This document shows positions 11,110 to 23,433 of a stretch of 64,000 bases of DNA, piece after piece (within the stretch, counting starts at the first letter, position 1; every line of letters begins with the position of its first letter). Source of the stretch: Furcasterigmium furcatum (Eukaryota > Ascomycota > Sordariomycetes > Glomerellales > Plectosphaerellaceae). The position numbers and the translations under genes are program-made. The stretch is taken from contig BCIA01000004.1 in assembly GCA_001599815.1 (NCBI GenBank), forward strand, positions 436,862 to 500,861, given 5' to 3'. The notes under the pieces are model-generated. The model was not told where the DNA came from. It did no database searches and worked only from the letters and a program-made list of their open reading frames with translations.

Positions 11110-11125
11110 GCCGAATGCAAGCGGC
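11110..11125. promoter_or_regulatory. Candidate operator, GCC-N10-GGC
   Basis: The inverted half-sites GCC (11110-11112) and GGC (11123-11125) lie 10 nt apart, about 140 bp before the thioesterase start. The spacer GAATGCAAGC is nearly identical to the spacer of the element at 29978-29994 (GAATGCGAGGC). It shares its geometry with sites at 37666 and 40564. Confidence 0.4.
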
Positions 11126-11263
11126 TGCGTCGGTAATTTCGGTACTGGGAGCTCGAACGGCCCAACCCCGCAATGGAATGTAGTTCCCGCTTCCTGCCAG
11201 TGGTGGGCGGTGCTCCTGGACCTTTACAAGATTGTAAGCTTTCATCAGTGCTCCAGATTCATC

Positions 11264-12343
11264 ATGTTGAGTCGCTCACGCGCCGTGATCTCGCTCGGCC
11301 TAATTCTACGGCCATTGTCCGCAAATCTTCCAATATCCAAGTCTTACACGAGCCATTCTAATGCCTCGATCTCTTCCTACGACCCAGACTTGACGTTCCG
11401 AAACCCGAGATGGTTCTCAGACCTCCAGGCCCGTATCAAGGAGTCGATTAGTCGCGGGCCGGAACCATCCAAAGCCGCAGAACAGTTGCTCAAGTTCACA
11501 CAAAGGAACTGGATAGACCTTGTTGCGGGTAGCATGGGATTTGTGACCGATCATGGCCGCCGACCTTTGGATAGGTATCCGGTTGCATGGGGCGACATGG
11601 TGAGTGGTGCAATATTATGCCCTTGCGCAAAATGCTTCCATGGCTACATGACAGTTACCAAGCTCAGTGTTGCTGATTTGCTAGGTAGGATAGCATGGTA
11701 AGTTCTCTTTGTTTGACTATTTTGGATGCTGCTGATGCGTAAACAGGGTATGTAACGCTTGATGCCAAAGAAGCTGCACTTGGTGATTTTGAGCTAACCA
11801 GGTGTCTAGGGCACATCAACAACGTTATGTACAATCGCTACGTGGAATCGGCACGTGTGAACTTTCTCTGGAACCACGGAAAGAATGCCGCCCAAGAAGA
11901 AGCGAGAAAATGGCGTGACCTCGTTTCGCCTCGAGGTTTAGGCTTAATCCTGAAAAGTATTACAACCGAGTTCAAGTTGGTGCGCCACCCTCTGCTTGAT
12001 GAGATGCATCTGTACGAGTTTTATTGACTCCGTCCAGCCCATACAGTTTCCCGACAACATCACAGTCCTTTACCGACTTTCCGAACCGCCTACATACGAT
12101 TCAGACCATCTTAAAATGGAAGTGTGGCTTTTGTCCGAGAATGCATGTCGGGTCGCGGCGCGCTGTATTGAAGATGTTACTATTTATAACTATCCGGCAG
12201 CAAAGAAATCACTACTAGAGCCTTTCATGGTGGATCAACTGGCGGAGACATTTCATCTGCAGGAGCAGTCTAGGAGACGGTACCGCGAGGAAGTCCGTCG
12301 CGTGATCAGCGCAGTCGAAGACATCGAGAGGGGTAATATATAG
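11264..12343 (+). CDS. Hotdog-fold acyl-CoA thioesterase, probably mitochondrial
   Basis: My model has five exons: 11264-11599, 11689-11697, 11747 (a single G), 11810-11979 and 12038-12343, giving 273 aa. Across the small exons it rebuilds the conserved WGDMDSMGHINNVMYNRY active-site region of 4-hydroxybenzoyl-CoA-thioesterase-like proteins. Any model without the single-G exon shifts frame or meets a stop. The introns are 89, 49, 62 and 58 nt, each GT-AG with a plausible branch site. The N-terminus MLSRSRAVISLGLILRPL is basic and hydroxylated and looks like a mitochondrial presequence. The C-terminal half (ITVLYRLSEPP..., MEVWLLSEN...) follows the second half of the hotdog fold. It should hydrolyse an acyl-CoA to a free acid and CoA. 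It diverges from the aminotransferase. Confidence 0.8.
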
Positions 12344-12858
12344 CTCAATGATACGGACTGCCATTCTTGCGAGGGACGCTTATATTACATATAAATCAAT
12401 TTACAACAAGCTCTAAGAATCGAGGGGCGTTGGCGGATCTGAAGTGAAGCTCACAAATCACTCTATATTATAACTAGCATCTAATGGTATATCATGTGAA
12501 ACTTTCATGAATTCTCTACTATTTTCTTCTTAATGGCCTCGATCGTGTTTAGTATTCTAGAATTTATATCTTCACTATTATTGTAGATAGTATGAGAATG
12601 GGTGGGATAACCTTTTTCCGTGAGGGTATAGTTCTAGTATCGCTATCTCAATGGAAGTAGTTAATAGATTCTAGTTTGATCTTAAACGAGGTTTGCTCGG
12701 GATCTCCGGTTAATCACACCGCTTATTTCGGGTTGCTCGGCTACTAGTGTGGCCATAAATATGTACCAGATGACTACATAACCACGTTAAATATTATCGT
12801 GCTAGAGTCAAATGCTCCCAGGGCCGTACTTCCGTCTTGTCTGCCAATTGCTTCCACA
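12344..12858. other. AT-rich intergenic, 515 nt
   Basis: Noticeably AT-rich from about 12375 to 12600, unlike flanking coding DNA, which may be an old mutated repeat. Its 3' end holds the acyl-CoA ligase promoter, including CGGTTAATC near 12706 and CGGCTA at 12738-12743. No gene seen. Confidence 0.5.
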
Positions 12859-14842
12859 ATGGTTTTCACGTCCCCAGGCTGGGTTCCCAAGCTGCCTATA
12901 GGTACGCACCGTTTCATTACTTGTCATGTTTACAAAGTACTGAGCGTTAAGCAGATCCCCCGGACTCTATCAGCATACCGGAGTTCATTGCCAACGAGAA
13001 ATATAAGCGATGTCCTCCCACAAAAAGCGACAATCCTTTTACCTGTGGCGTTACAGGCCACACATTCAATGTCAGAGAAGTTCTAGAGCGAGAAGACTAC
13101 CTCGCACGCGCCATCAATGCCAGGCTAGGATTCCACAAGGAGGGATCTCCATGGGACAGAGTTGTGGCACTCTTCTCATACAATACAGTCTGTCTACCTA
13201 TTCGCGGTCAATTTCGACGTTCTAATCTTACATTCCATTGCTAGATTGACTACATCCCTTTGACGCACGCTATTCATCGTGTAGACGGAATCGTCGCACC
13301 CTTAAGTGCAACTCTATCAGTCGCTGAGCTGAAGCACCAGCTACAATCATCACAGGTGAAGGCACTTTTCACCTGTGCCCCTCTTCTACGCACAGCTCTT
13401 GAGGCAGCCACTGCTATTGGGCTGCCTCGTGATCGTGTTTTCATTTTCCCCACCCTAGGGGAAAAGCTGCCTTTCACGACAACCGAAGAATTGGTTGCGG
13501 AGGGAGCCAAGTTGCCCAAGTTAGCGTTGAAGATGTGGTCTAAAGGTCAGGGGGCAAGACAGACGGCGTATTTGTGCTACTCCAGCGGAACGTCTGGTTT
13601 ACCGGTATGTTGAGCAGGGATGTTTGTGGTCGGACTTGGCCTGACTCGTCACAGAAAGCCGTCATGATATCGCATCGAAACGTCATTGCGAACGTCCTGC
13701 AATTGACATCATACGAAGGAGTTTCTCGAAACAAAAACGGCATTCAAACACAACGGGTCTTGTGTACTCTCCCTTTGAGTCACATATATGGCCTCGTCCT
13801 GATGGGACACTTGGCCCCGTACCGTGGAGAGGGAGTCATCATCCTTCCCAAGTACAGTCTCGAAGCCTGCTTGAGGGCAATCGAACGTTTCAACATTGAG
13901 CAAATCAATGTCGTTCCGTCTATTTTGGTCCAGATCGTGGCCAATCCATCCAAGTGCGAGAAATTCCAGCTTGGGAGTGTTCGTTTCGCCTTCGCGGGCG
14001 GCGCACCTCTTGCTCGAGAAACAATCGACAGCGTCCTTCAGATTTACCCCAAGTGGCATTTTGGACAGGCTTTTGGTATGAGCAAATAAACATGCTGAAT
14101 AACGTCAGCTGATGCTGTGATTTAGGCATGACAGAGACTTCAACTATCGCAACAGCTACGAGCGAGTTGGACATTTTCCCGGGGTCTTCTGGGTCTCTCC
14201 TGCCGGGAATGACAGCAAAGATCCTCGATGAACATGGCGATGAGATAAAAACATACGACCGTCCAGGAGAGCTGCTTCTTCAAGGCCCATCTGTCACTCT
14301 TGGTTATCTCAACAACGAGAAGGCAAATGCTGACACGTTTGTTTGGGACAACGACGGCCGCTGGATACGAACGGGAGACATTGTTACGGTCCGGAAATCG
14401 CCGAACGGAAACGAGCACTTCTTCATCGTCGACAGAATCAAGGAACTGATCAAAGTCAAGGTGGGTTTGTAGAACCGAGCCCTAAAGACTCACGACTAAA
14501 CCACAATTTTAGGGTATCCAAGTTGCGCCCGCCGAACTTGAGGCTCACCTTCTTACATCCCGACTGGTATCCGACTGTGCAGTCATCCAAATCCCAGACG
14601 TACAATGCGGCGAAGTACCCAAGGCGTTCATCGTTAAGTCAGAAGATGCCCTAGGGATTCCGGATGATCAAGCCGTCGAAGAGATTCTCGAACACGTTCG
14701 ACAGCACAAAGTCAGGCATAAATGGTTAGACGGAGGCGTGGAGTTCATTGACGCAATTCCGAAGAATGGCACAGGTAAGATTCTACGACGAATGCTGAGG
14801 GAAAGGGAACAGAGGTCAAGGGAGACAAGAATGAAGCTTTGA
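12859..14842 (+). CDS. Acyl-CoA ligase, 4-coumarate-CoA-ligase-like (AMP-binding)
   Basis: Six exons: 12859-12901, 12955-13187, 13245-13604, 13655-14075, 14126-14460 and 14513-14842. They give 573 aa, the normal size for 4CL/acyl-CoA ligases. The P-loop-like YSSGTSGLPK is at about 204-213, GMTETS at 353-358, then RWIRTGD, the hinge RIKELIKVKG, and the C-terminal catalytic-lysine motif PKNGTGKILRRML. These enzymes activate aromatic or fatty acids with ATP to acyl-AMP and then acyl-CoA. The chain ends RMKL, which only loosely resembles a PTS1 signal (SKL/AKL), so peroxisomal location is uncertain. It follows the thioesterase and precedes a convergent regulator. A second ligase at 42-44 kb has the same length but differs in sequence. 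Confidence 0.9.
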
Positions 14843-14937
14843 AGATGCGAAATGAAGCGCTTCTGTTGCAGTCAGAAAGAGAAGGTCATGAAAAGCCTCA
14901 GATCCCATAGCTACATATCAGTCAGCCCAGCTACCTA

Positions 14938-17598
14938 CTAATCTAAGCTGGGTGTGTCGTCCATATTGACCAGGCCTCCTCCAGAGCCAGTAGAAATACA
15001 ATCAAAGTTCCAATCAGTTTCCAGGGTATGGTGGGGCTGTACTTCAACTGGTTCCCTCGGTTGACAGGCATCATCAAGGAACAAAAAACCATCGTCGGGC
15101 CAATACAGTGTCGGTTCAAAATCCATGCTATCTCCTGTACTAGATCTCCTGTTGGTAGACTGTTCGTCCCATAATTCGACATCGTGTCCACTGAGCCCTG
15201 CCTGTGACATACCCGGATCTTCGAGTTTGTCTGCAAGGTGGAAGTAGATCTGATCCTCCAAGTTTTCGATAGCGAGGAGATAAGGATCAGTAGCTGGGGC
15301 CGAGGTATGACTATTGAGCGAAGAAGTAGGTATTGGTGATCTGTGACTAGTCGAAGAGATGGGAGGCGCCTCATCTAGAGTGGAAAAGCTGGGGCTGGTG
15401 TCGTTTGCGTCATTCTCGTCGGGACGCTCGAGAATGTTCTGGTTCCCGGGAAATAGCCTTCGCAAACTGTGAGGGAAGTCTTCATCCCCAGGCAATCGCC
15501 CTGTCCTGAGACTGAAATCTAGTGACAGCGCGAGACGAAGGTAGAGATGTGGTCGAGAATAGAAAAGGTCGTCCCAGCTAGCAGATGGCCTCCGGCCACC
15601 TACAACAGACTCGTCAATCTGAGCAAAAGTGATAACATGTCGTACGATCTCTCTGATCCAATCAACTCCATCATATTGGGGCTGGTAAGCCTTCATTACT
15701 TCAAGAAGCATCTTGAGCTGGGGTTGGCTGGTTTCAACACCAGGTGAGGTCGGGCGGTTGATGAATGCGAGCAACTTGGCGTCAAGTACTTTGAGAAGAA
15801 GAGGCAGCGCGGTGCAGCCGACTGCCGAAACTGGCAACCATTGTGCGATACCGAAGCGAACTAGGGCGGCGTGGCACTTGATAATACCAGCAGTGGCATC
15901 TCGAAGTTCTGCTCGGTTCTCACACATGACCTGAAGGTCATTGGTGAAAGAAGGGTCTGCGGCAACACCGCTCTGAACAACGTTCAGTTGAAGGGTCTCG
16001 TAGTGACAGAGTACCACCCTTGAGGTGTGATAATACATGTAGAGGAGGTTCGTACAGAGAACAACTGAGGGGTGCAAAGCCCCAGTTCCGTCAGCTCTGC
16101 CCTCGGGGGAATTGTCTCCAGCAATCGGGAGTGTCGAGGTGGCCAAGATGTGCCATCGTTGTAGAACGAGTCTGCATTGACGAGCTTGCTCGCTTGTATC
16201 GAGATCGCAGCTTTTAGCCCGATATTGGTTGCTGTCAAACGGAAAAACCAACGTGAGAATATCCGTCAAGGCGACGCAGAGCTCGACTTGGAGGGCCAGG
16301 ATTTCTGCCAAGTACCTCTTGGTCGCCGAGTTGTATACTCTGGACCTTTGAAACTCATCTTTGAGATCGTCGGCATCAAGAAACTTTGAGTTGAAGTCGA
16401 AGTGCTGGCTGGTGATGTGAATGGGACGTCTCATGAGCAGTCCGACAGAGCGGTCCCTGATGATACAGCACCACCACAGTCGTCTCAAAACGTTCTGTGA
16501 TTGGCTCTGGGAAGATACTGGCTTTGCAGCACAGACATCTGCCCCGGCGAGCCTTGCGTTTTCGATGGCGACATTCAACCAGATGGTGTTGGGCTTCCGT
16601 TTCAGCGACAGCCCCGTGAAGGACAACAGAACCGCGGCTTGAGCAATCTGTATAGGCGAAGACTCAGTGTCCAGGTCGTACAGAAGTTTCGCTCTTCGAA
16701 GAAAATTCGCTTTCATGGCCCGGATGTTCAAGAAACCTAGCCGAGTTACAATTTCTTGTGGGATGAAGTTGCAAGATGCAAACAGCATCGACTGGAAGAC
16801 AAGCAACGAGAATCGCTCTTGTCTGGCGTCATCTGGTGGGCGCTCATACAATTCCCAGAAGTCGCCCTCGTTAAGTAGTGGTAGGAGAGGTTGAATACGA
16901 AGGAAGTATTGCTGAATCAGCTCATTGAGCAGCGGGCGAGCGGGAACACGAAGACAGCCTTGGGCTTCAAGAAAGTTGACGTCTTGCGGGGGAAGAAGGT
17001 GCATATTCTTGACCGCGAGGAACGGATAGTGGCAGAAAATGACATCAAAAGGACCTGGAACGTCCGTCTGAAGACTTTGCTGACCCGCCGAGTCGGTTGG
17101 TGAGGGAAGCGGAAGGAATTCGCTTATCTGAGGCAGGGGAACTTTCTCTTGGCTGTCGACCAAGGATATCGGCTGCCGCTCTCCGGAGTCTTTCCCAGGC
17201 GTGCAAACTCCCGCCCTTGTAGCCTCACTCACTTCCGTGGCGGTCTCGGCAATTCGTGCTGTGGAGTCGGGATCTTTGTCTTGGTTGGGGAGAGCTGTTG
17301 ATTGGACAGCATCTTCATGCTGGCAATCAGACTGACAACTGATGAGGATTAGCAAATGTCAACAGAGATCAGTAGGTGGTTCAGCTTACAATTTCGTTGA
17401 CTTCCTTCGAATGACAGTGCAAGTTTCGTTGTCGAGATAGCAATTCATGCATGGAGGACCATTTTGGGACACATCGCATCGCACCTTGCGGGCGCGGCAA
17501 GACAAGCATGCCCTGCGCGCTCGTTTCCGTACCTTTGGGGGGTACTTGGGCACGTCTTTTGGTTCCCGTGGGGGCGTTTCTGTGGGCAAGGAATCCAT
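14938..17598 (-). CDS. Zn2Cys6 transcription factor, cutinase-factor (CTF1)-like
   Basis: Two exons, 17598-17390 and 17338-14938, split by a 51-nt intron; 869 aa. The zinc cluster ACLSCRARKVRCD is followed by PPCMNCYLDNETC, giving C-x2-C-x6-C-x8-C-x2-C-x6-C just after a basic stretch (KVRKRARR). The middle carries the segment LPPQDVNFLEAQGCL and then RPLLNELIQQYFLRIQPLLP. I recognise this as the Fungal_trans-domain entry of cutinase transcription factor/FarA-type activators, which respond to fatty or related acids in characterised fungi. The C-terminus is acidic and serine-rich, suiting activation. It is transcribed convergently with the acyl-CoA ligase and divergently from an MFS carrier, so control of the surrounding catabolic genes is a reasonable inference. 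A related factor lies at 37.9-40.1 kb. Confidence 0.87.
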
Positions 17599-18387
17599 GG
17601 AAGGACAACTTCGAACGAGAAATGTAACCAGGAGGGCGAAGAGAAGTTGGTATGCCGGAGTGCACTCGTGTCGGGTGGAAGACTGTGGGATAAGTTGGGA
17701 GGGAGGGAGGGATTAATGGGAACCTGGAAAGGGAGTCCCATTCTGTTGGTGAATCGACTTGTACCTAGCATTCGGTACGTACTACCAGGATCGTCCCCCG
17801 TTACTGTACTAGTCCTAGCACTAAGAGGAGGTTCTCCAGCTCTGGATCCAGTACTGGCAGGATGTGGAGGCGGGGTAACGGAGTGGGCCGGTCTGGGGTT
17901 GCCGTCCACTGTTCTGGACTGGGAATGGAACATCCATCCCCCAGATGCTCTGAGCCTTCGTAGTAGGCTACTAACCAGCCAAAGCCGAAATTACCGGGCT
18001 AGCCGTAGACTCCGAGGGTCTCTCTAGAGGCAGGATGGGGGATGTTTGTTGAGTAGATAGTTCTGAATGTCGACGCCTATGGGGGACCATCCCTCCGTAA
18101 TCACCATCCACAAGCCCGCCTGCGGCTTAGATCATGTCTCGACCCTGAGCGAAGTCTGCATGGGATGCTATGGATGTAATCCGAATGGATCCTGTAGAGC
18201 GTCTCGATCTCCGTGGGGTCCCCTTTTCCCCGGTCAACCGAGGGTGTCAACGGTGCTGCTTCACCCTGGCAAGCTCTAGAATCACCCGTTTGCTATTAAG
18301 TATTTATATGGTCCGCATTCCCTGCGAAGTTGACATCAGAGCAGACAGTTTACTCTTGTTTTCACTCTTGTAAACAACGCTTATGCC
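17599..18387. promoter_or_regulatory. Divergent promoter region between regulator and MFS carrier
   Basis: This 789-bp gap separates outward-reading genes. There is a TATA-like TATTTATATGG near 18300-18310, about 80 bp before the carrier start. Near 17965-18000 lie the inverted half-sites GGCTA and TAGCC, related to those in other promoters of the central block. No gene seen. Confidence 0.5.
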
Positions 18388-20271
18388 ATGTCCAACGTAA
18401 ACAACATGCCCAAGATGGGCGCAACCAACGGAGACGACTCATCCACGCCCGAGATTTCATCAGCCGAGAAAGGTGTATCGCAGCCTGGTACCCTTCACAC
18501 GGAAGGAGTAGAGCGAGGGTTCTCTCCAACTGAGACGAAAGAACTTCTCAGAAAAATTGACTGGGCTCTATTGCCTCTACTCTCCCTCTTGTACCTTCTC
18601 TCGTTCCTCGATCGAGCAAATATCGGCAATGCCAGACTTGCTGGGCTCGAGGAGGATTTGGGCATGACAGGCAAATGGGACTACAGTGTAAGTCTTCGCT
18701 CTCAGGCCGCTACTTGTACATCGTTCTAATTCAGACGTTTAGGTTGCTGTCTCGGTGTTCTTCCCTTTCTACGTCGCCTCGGAAATTCCTTCGAACCTGG
18801 CTATGAAATACTTTCGCCCATCCATTTGGCTGCCTTCTATTATGCTGGCATGGGGAATCGTCATGACCTTGATGGGAATCGTTCATAACTATCCAGGCCT
18901 TCTCGCCACGAGAATGGCACTTGGACTAGCGGAGGGCGGATTGTTTCCCGGCGTGACATATTAGTCTGTCCCCCTCCAACGCTTGTCCTCTCTCGGATGT
19001 CCTTCATGGCCAGAAGCCGAACAGGGCATACTGAGAGAGCCTGCGGGTATTATCATATCAAATGGCGGGCTGACCAATGGTGTAGCATTACACTGTGGTA
19101 TAAACGGCACGAGTGCGGTCTCAGAATCGCCATATTTTTCTCCGCTGCCACTGCTGCTGGAGCCTTTGGTGGCCTTCTTGCGCGTGGGATCATGGAGATG
19201 TCAGGTGTCGGGGGACTTGCTGGGTGGGCTTGGATTTTCATTCTCGAAGGAATCGTAACGGTCCTTGTCGGTGAGTGTTGCTTCTTGCCCAGCGCTCACA
19301 CGAGCATGTTGCTTATCTTCAACGACAGCGCTGTTTGCATTCTATGCTCTGCACGACTATCCAGACACTGCTCAGTTTCTCAGCGTTGATGAGAGACGAG
19401 AGGTCCTTCGTCGACTTGAAGAAGATCATTCAGTCTTATCTAATGAGCTCCGATCCAAGTTCGTTAAAGATGCCCTAACGGATTGGAAGATTTGGGTCCA
19501 TATGCTTATCACCATTGGTATCTTCCTACCCGTATACTCGGTTTCCATTTTCCTCCCGACCATTATTCGCAGCATGGGGCATGCAGCCGAGGTAGCTCAG
19601 CTGATGTCTGTCCCGCCTTATGTCACGGCCTGTCTTGCCACCGTTATTGGAGGTTTCGCGGCGGACAAGCAGCGTCAGCGTGGGGTTTACGTTATAGGCT
19701 TTTGCTTGATGTCGTAAGTTCAGTTCCGTGTTACAAAGGAGATAACTTATCATTGTCCCTTGTGAGTGGACGGCACGGGTTAATCATGCGATAGGATTAT
19801 CGGACTGGTGATCCTCATCACTGTTGAAAACTCTAGTGCGAAGTACTTCGCCTGTTTTCTCGTCTTGACAGGGATATTCGCATATGTCCCTCAAGGCACG
19901 TCGTGGAATGGCAACAATATCGGCGGGTCTGTCAAGAGAGGAGTCGGTCTGGCCATGCAGATTGGATTTGTAAGACTTCTGCACCCCGTTCCCGGTATGC
20001 GCTGACGACTATGAAGGGTAATCTTGGTGGCGCCGTCGCCGGTTTCATTTACCGACAAGACGATGCGCCGCGCTACCTCTCTGGTCATGGAACGCTGATT
20101 GGAACCCTCAGCATGAGTTGCAGCTTGGCAATCTTCATGACATGGTACCTCCGCCGGGAAAATGCCAGACGGGATACGACGTACAGGGCGCCAACCGACT
20201 ATACTATTCCAGAGATGGAGCTAGAGGCCGATAAAGGTGATAACGCCACTTTCTTCCGATATACCATTTGA
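18388..20271 (+). CDS. MFS transporter, anion:cation symporter (ACS) family
   Basis: Six exons: 18388-18687, 18743-18963, 19086-19270, 19329-19713, 19795-19969 and 20017-20271; 506 aa. The 122-nt second intron uses donor GTCTGT and restores GVTYYITLWYKRHE, the signature loop of fungal ACS carriers. FLDRANIGNARLAGLEEDLG after the first membrane helix and the RMALGLAEGGLFPG segment also fit this family. Fungal relatives include nicotinate, allantoate and other organic anion permeases of the plasma membrane. A roughly 50-residue hydrophilic N-tail precedes helix 1. It diverges from the CTF1-like regulator. It is likely an uptake carrier for the substrate handled by the neighbouring enzymes (inference). 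Confidence 0.88.
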
Positions 20272-21888
20272 TCGTAAGTCTGGAATTGGAAGCTAGCTTG
20301 GCTCCAGCAAACCCATAGGTCACTGCGCACCAATTAGTACATTCAACATGTAAGAAGATAACAAGCCAGGATAAATCACAGTCTAGGCACAGTCAAACAG
20401 AGGGAAACAGACCTGTAAACACATCTCTCGAGATCAATATGACCCAGCACAGTTAGGTCACTGGGCTGCTGCTCCGTGCATGCCTAAAAGCCAATGTAGT
20501 ACAACAACCATCACTAAAAGATGTTCAACTGGCAGAGGAGAGACCTTCAATAGTGACCATAATGGTGTTTCCAGTTAATGAAACATCCAAACATAGATTT
20601 CTGTATAAATTAAGACGTTGATACACATCTGTTAATCCGCTTCTTAATTTCCTGGGAAACAGGGTAGTTTACGAGGATTCCGCAGGTAGGTAGACCCGAC
20701 ACCATCATCGGCTACTCACGGTATGTAGAGCGCAAAATTATACCTCGGACCGACTCGGGCCTACGCGTCCTTTTGAGCAGTGAGCTATGATTCAGGGGTA
20801 ATGAGGAGAATTTAACTATATTAAATGATAGAGTTTTCTCGGCGTCATGCCCATACGCCTCTTTGATCATGAAAATCCTGCGTGCGTCATCCAAGAAAGC
20901 TTATTCCTGTGGCTTTTTCTGTGACTCTTGCTGTCTCCTGGCCATTTCAGAGCTGGACAGCCCAAAATGAGATAGGACATCAGCCTGCCTTTAAAGGCCA
21001 TTCAAGCAAAAATGAACCGAATGTCACGGGGGTTTGCATCCCAAGGCCGCTGGTCAGAGAATTCGACGAAATAGAGGCGGTTCCACGCCCCACTAAAGTT
21101 GCGAGTTCCTCCGCGAGAAGGAGCCTCCCGCGGAGGAACTCTGTTATTTTTCCTCCATAGAATGGGCCCAAAAACTCCTTCTCAACCAACATTATACGGT
21201 GGCCCCGTTTTCTCCCGATGTTTGGTTAAGGAGACGGGAGAGAACACATTTTTCGCGGAGACCGTGGCGAACGAGCCATCCACTTCACCGGGAACATGAA
21301 AATTGAATACTCTGCGCCTATGACGGCACCAAGCGACGTCCTGGCGCGAGCTTGGCTATGAACGCGGGTGGAAGAAAATGGTTGACGGAGGCTGAGATTC
21401 TTGGGAGCGACGGCACAGTGCTGTCAAGAGCAGAGAGCGTGTGGGTCACTGCCAGGGATTTTCAGGCGAAGGGATGACTGTCTCGTCAGACCGGGAAACA
21501 AACAGTAAACTCATGGCAGCACGTGGGCGTGGAGACACCGAGTCGGCGTGTTCGGAGTTTGCTCCATTGCTCGGCCAATCATGATGACAGCATTCTCCGA
21601 ACCTCCACAATTTCCTACTTTCTAGACTCCTCCTCCTTCCACGGAACCTTAAAGAGAAGAGAAGAAGTAAATAGAAGGGGGGAAAATGGGGAAAATGTTT
21701 CGAGGAAGGGGCGAGAAAGAAGGGGGATAAAAGAGAAAACGCCCCTGGGGAGAGAAAGGAAGAGAAAGGGATGCCTGGGCAATAAGACACAATTGGAGTG
21801 CCTTTGGTGTTGTTTGCCTCATAATTAACATCCCACCCGACAAATTACCGCGCCAACAGCAGCCACATTTCAGAATTCATTTTTCAAG
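20272..21888. other. Long intergenic stretch, 1.6 kb
   Basis: Holds the promoter of the monocarboxylate-type carrier. A purine-rich tract runs over about 21650-21775 and is unusually strand-biased (almost all A and G). CGGCTACTCACGG occurs near 20709. I see no gene, and the short open frames lack any motif. Confidence 0.5.
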
Positions 21889-23433
21889 ATGTCAGACTTT
21901 GGAAAAAAAACACCAACTACGGGATTGTCCGTCCAGGACCGTCAAGATGTGGCGTTCGACTACGACGACACCACCATTCAAGACTTTGACGCTTTAACGG
22001 AAAACCCAGGGACTCCTGAGCCTGAGGGGGGTTATGGCTGGGTCGTTATCAGTGCCTGCGCCGTTGTTTCATGGTGGATGATCGGAACGCCATATTCCTG
22101 GGGAGTGATGCAAGGGGCACTAATCGACCAAGGCGTGTCTACCGCGGCTGTTCTCTCATTCGTTGGCTCCTTGGCGGCTGCCCTGATATCGGCATTGGCC
22201 ATTGTCAACTCGCGCATCATGCGATCCTTGGGGCCACGGTATACCAGCATGATGGGGATCACTCTGATGTCAATAAGCGGCTTCATCAGCAGTTTTACAT
22301 ACAATCATCTGGTTGCGCTATTCCTTGCCGGCGGCGTTATTATGGGCATTGGGATCAGGTAAGCATTCGAGACGAGTCCTGCTGAAATCTTAACAAACAC
22401 ATCATTAACATCTCTTCAGTCTCTGCTTCACGGTAAGTATTCGAGCACAAAGACGTATCCACGCTCTAATCTCCCCGACAGACCGTGTCGGTGGTCCCCG
22501 CCCAGTATTTTAAGCGAAGGAGGGGTCTTGCCAATGGAATCGTCTTTGCTGGCGGAGGCCTCGGTGGCGCTGCAATCAGCTTTACGCTTGACGCCCTTAT
22601 CCAAAAACTTGGCATTGGCTGGGCCTATCGAGTCCTCGCTATTCTCACACTGGCAACAGGCTTGCCTGCGACCTATCTTATCCAGGAGCGAGAGCCTTAC
22701 GGACGCAAGGGATTCGTTGAGTGGTGGGTTCGATCCACTCCCGGAGGAGACATTTTGCCTGACATTCTATCTTCATAGGGAGCTTTTCCGATCTCTGACC
22801 TTCATCTTCATATTCCTTGCAGGTGTACTCGGTACATTCCCTCTGTTTGTGCCACTATTCTTCATCCCTCTGTATGCCAAGTCCATCGGCATGTCATCAA
22901 GCACGGGAGCAGGACTTCTCGCGGGCTTTAATCTAGCGTCTGCCGCCGGCAGGATCTGCTGCGGTGTGCTCTGCGACAAGGCTGGTGCCCTCAACGTCCT
23001 AATGCTGTCCCTGCTACTCACCGGCCTGAGCATGCTCGTATTGTGGCCACAGGTCACGACATTGGCACCCTTCATCGTTTTTGTCATATTGAATGGCGCC
23101 TCAAACGGCGGCTTCTTCTCAACTGTACCCACTGTCGTCGGCAATGTTTTCGGGTCATCCCGGGTATCGGTTGCGATGGGGATGATTGTCACGGGATGGG
23201 CGGGTGGATATTTCTTGGTGAGTCTTTCAGCAACCTGTGCATTTGGAAAACCGCTGATGAGAAAGGGTGCTCCAATCGCCGGCTACATTTTGGACGCCCA
23301 TGGCGGCGCCGAGTCTGGCTTTGAGGCATACCGGCCTTCGATGTTCTACGCCGGGTCTCTTGCTCTCGCTGCGTCAGGTCTAGTGGCGGCGGTCAGATTT
23401 CGGAAGAGCCCTCGACTTCTCGCCACAATTTGA
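21889..23433 (+). CDS. MFS monocarboxylate transporter (MCT family)
   Basis: Five exons: 21889-22358, a 13-nt exon 22420-22432, 22482-22723, 22779-23217 and 23266-23433; 443 aa. The MCT hallmark EGGYGWVVISACAVVSWW begins helix 1 near residue 46. AQYFKRRRGLANGIVFAGGG, the conserved loop between helices 4 and 5, follows the tiny exon. The second half retains the helices 7-12 pattern ending in AGYILDAHGG. Family members move monocarboxylates (lactate, pyruvate, short or branched acids) or related metabolites, though fungal members are poorly assigned. A roughly 45-residue acidic N-tail is normal. It lies between two regulators and two other cluster genes, so import of an acid substrate or export of an intermediate is plausible. 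Confidence 0.88.

Larger units (their letters stand above)
10132..11263. promoter_or_regulatory. Divergent promoter region between aminotransferase and thioesterase
   Basis: This 1.1-kb gap lies between two outward-reading genes. It contains an 11-G run at 10254-10264, five copies of ACTCCG/CGGAGT (10518, 10539, 10674, 10683 and 10768), and a GCC-N10-GGC element at 11110-11125 about 140 bp before the thioesterase start. No credible gene is present. Confidence 0.6.

Noticed and set aside
11698..11809. Single 112-nt intron in the thioesterase instead of two introns and a 1-nt exon
   Set aside because: Joining 11697 to 11810 shifts the frame and destroys GHINNVMYNRY; no alternative AG restores it.
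21650..21775. Purine-rich tract as a satellite or transposon terminal repeat
   Set aside because: No unit repeats and no partner copy; purine/pyrimidine tracts are common in fungal promoters.
22724..22778. GGGTTCGATCC resembling a tRNA B box
   Set aside because: It lies in an intron of the monocarboxylate carrier with no A box or cloverleaf around it.
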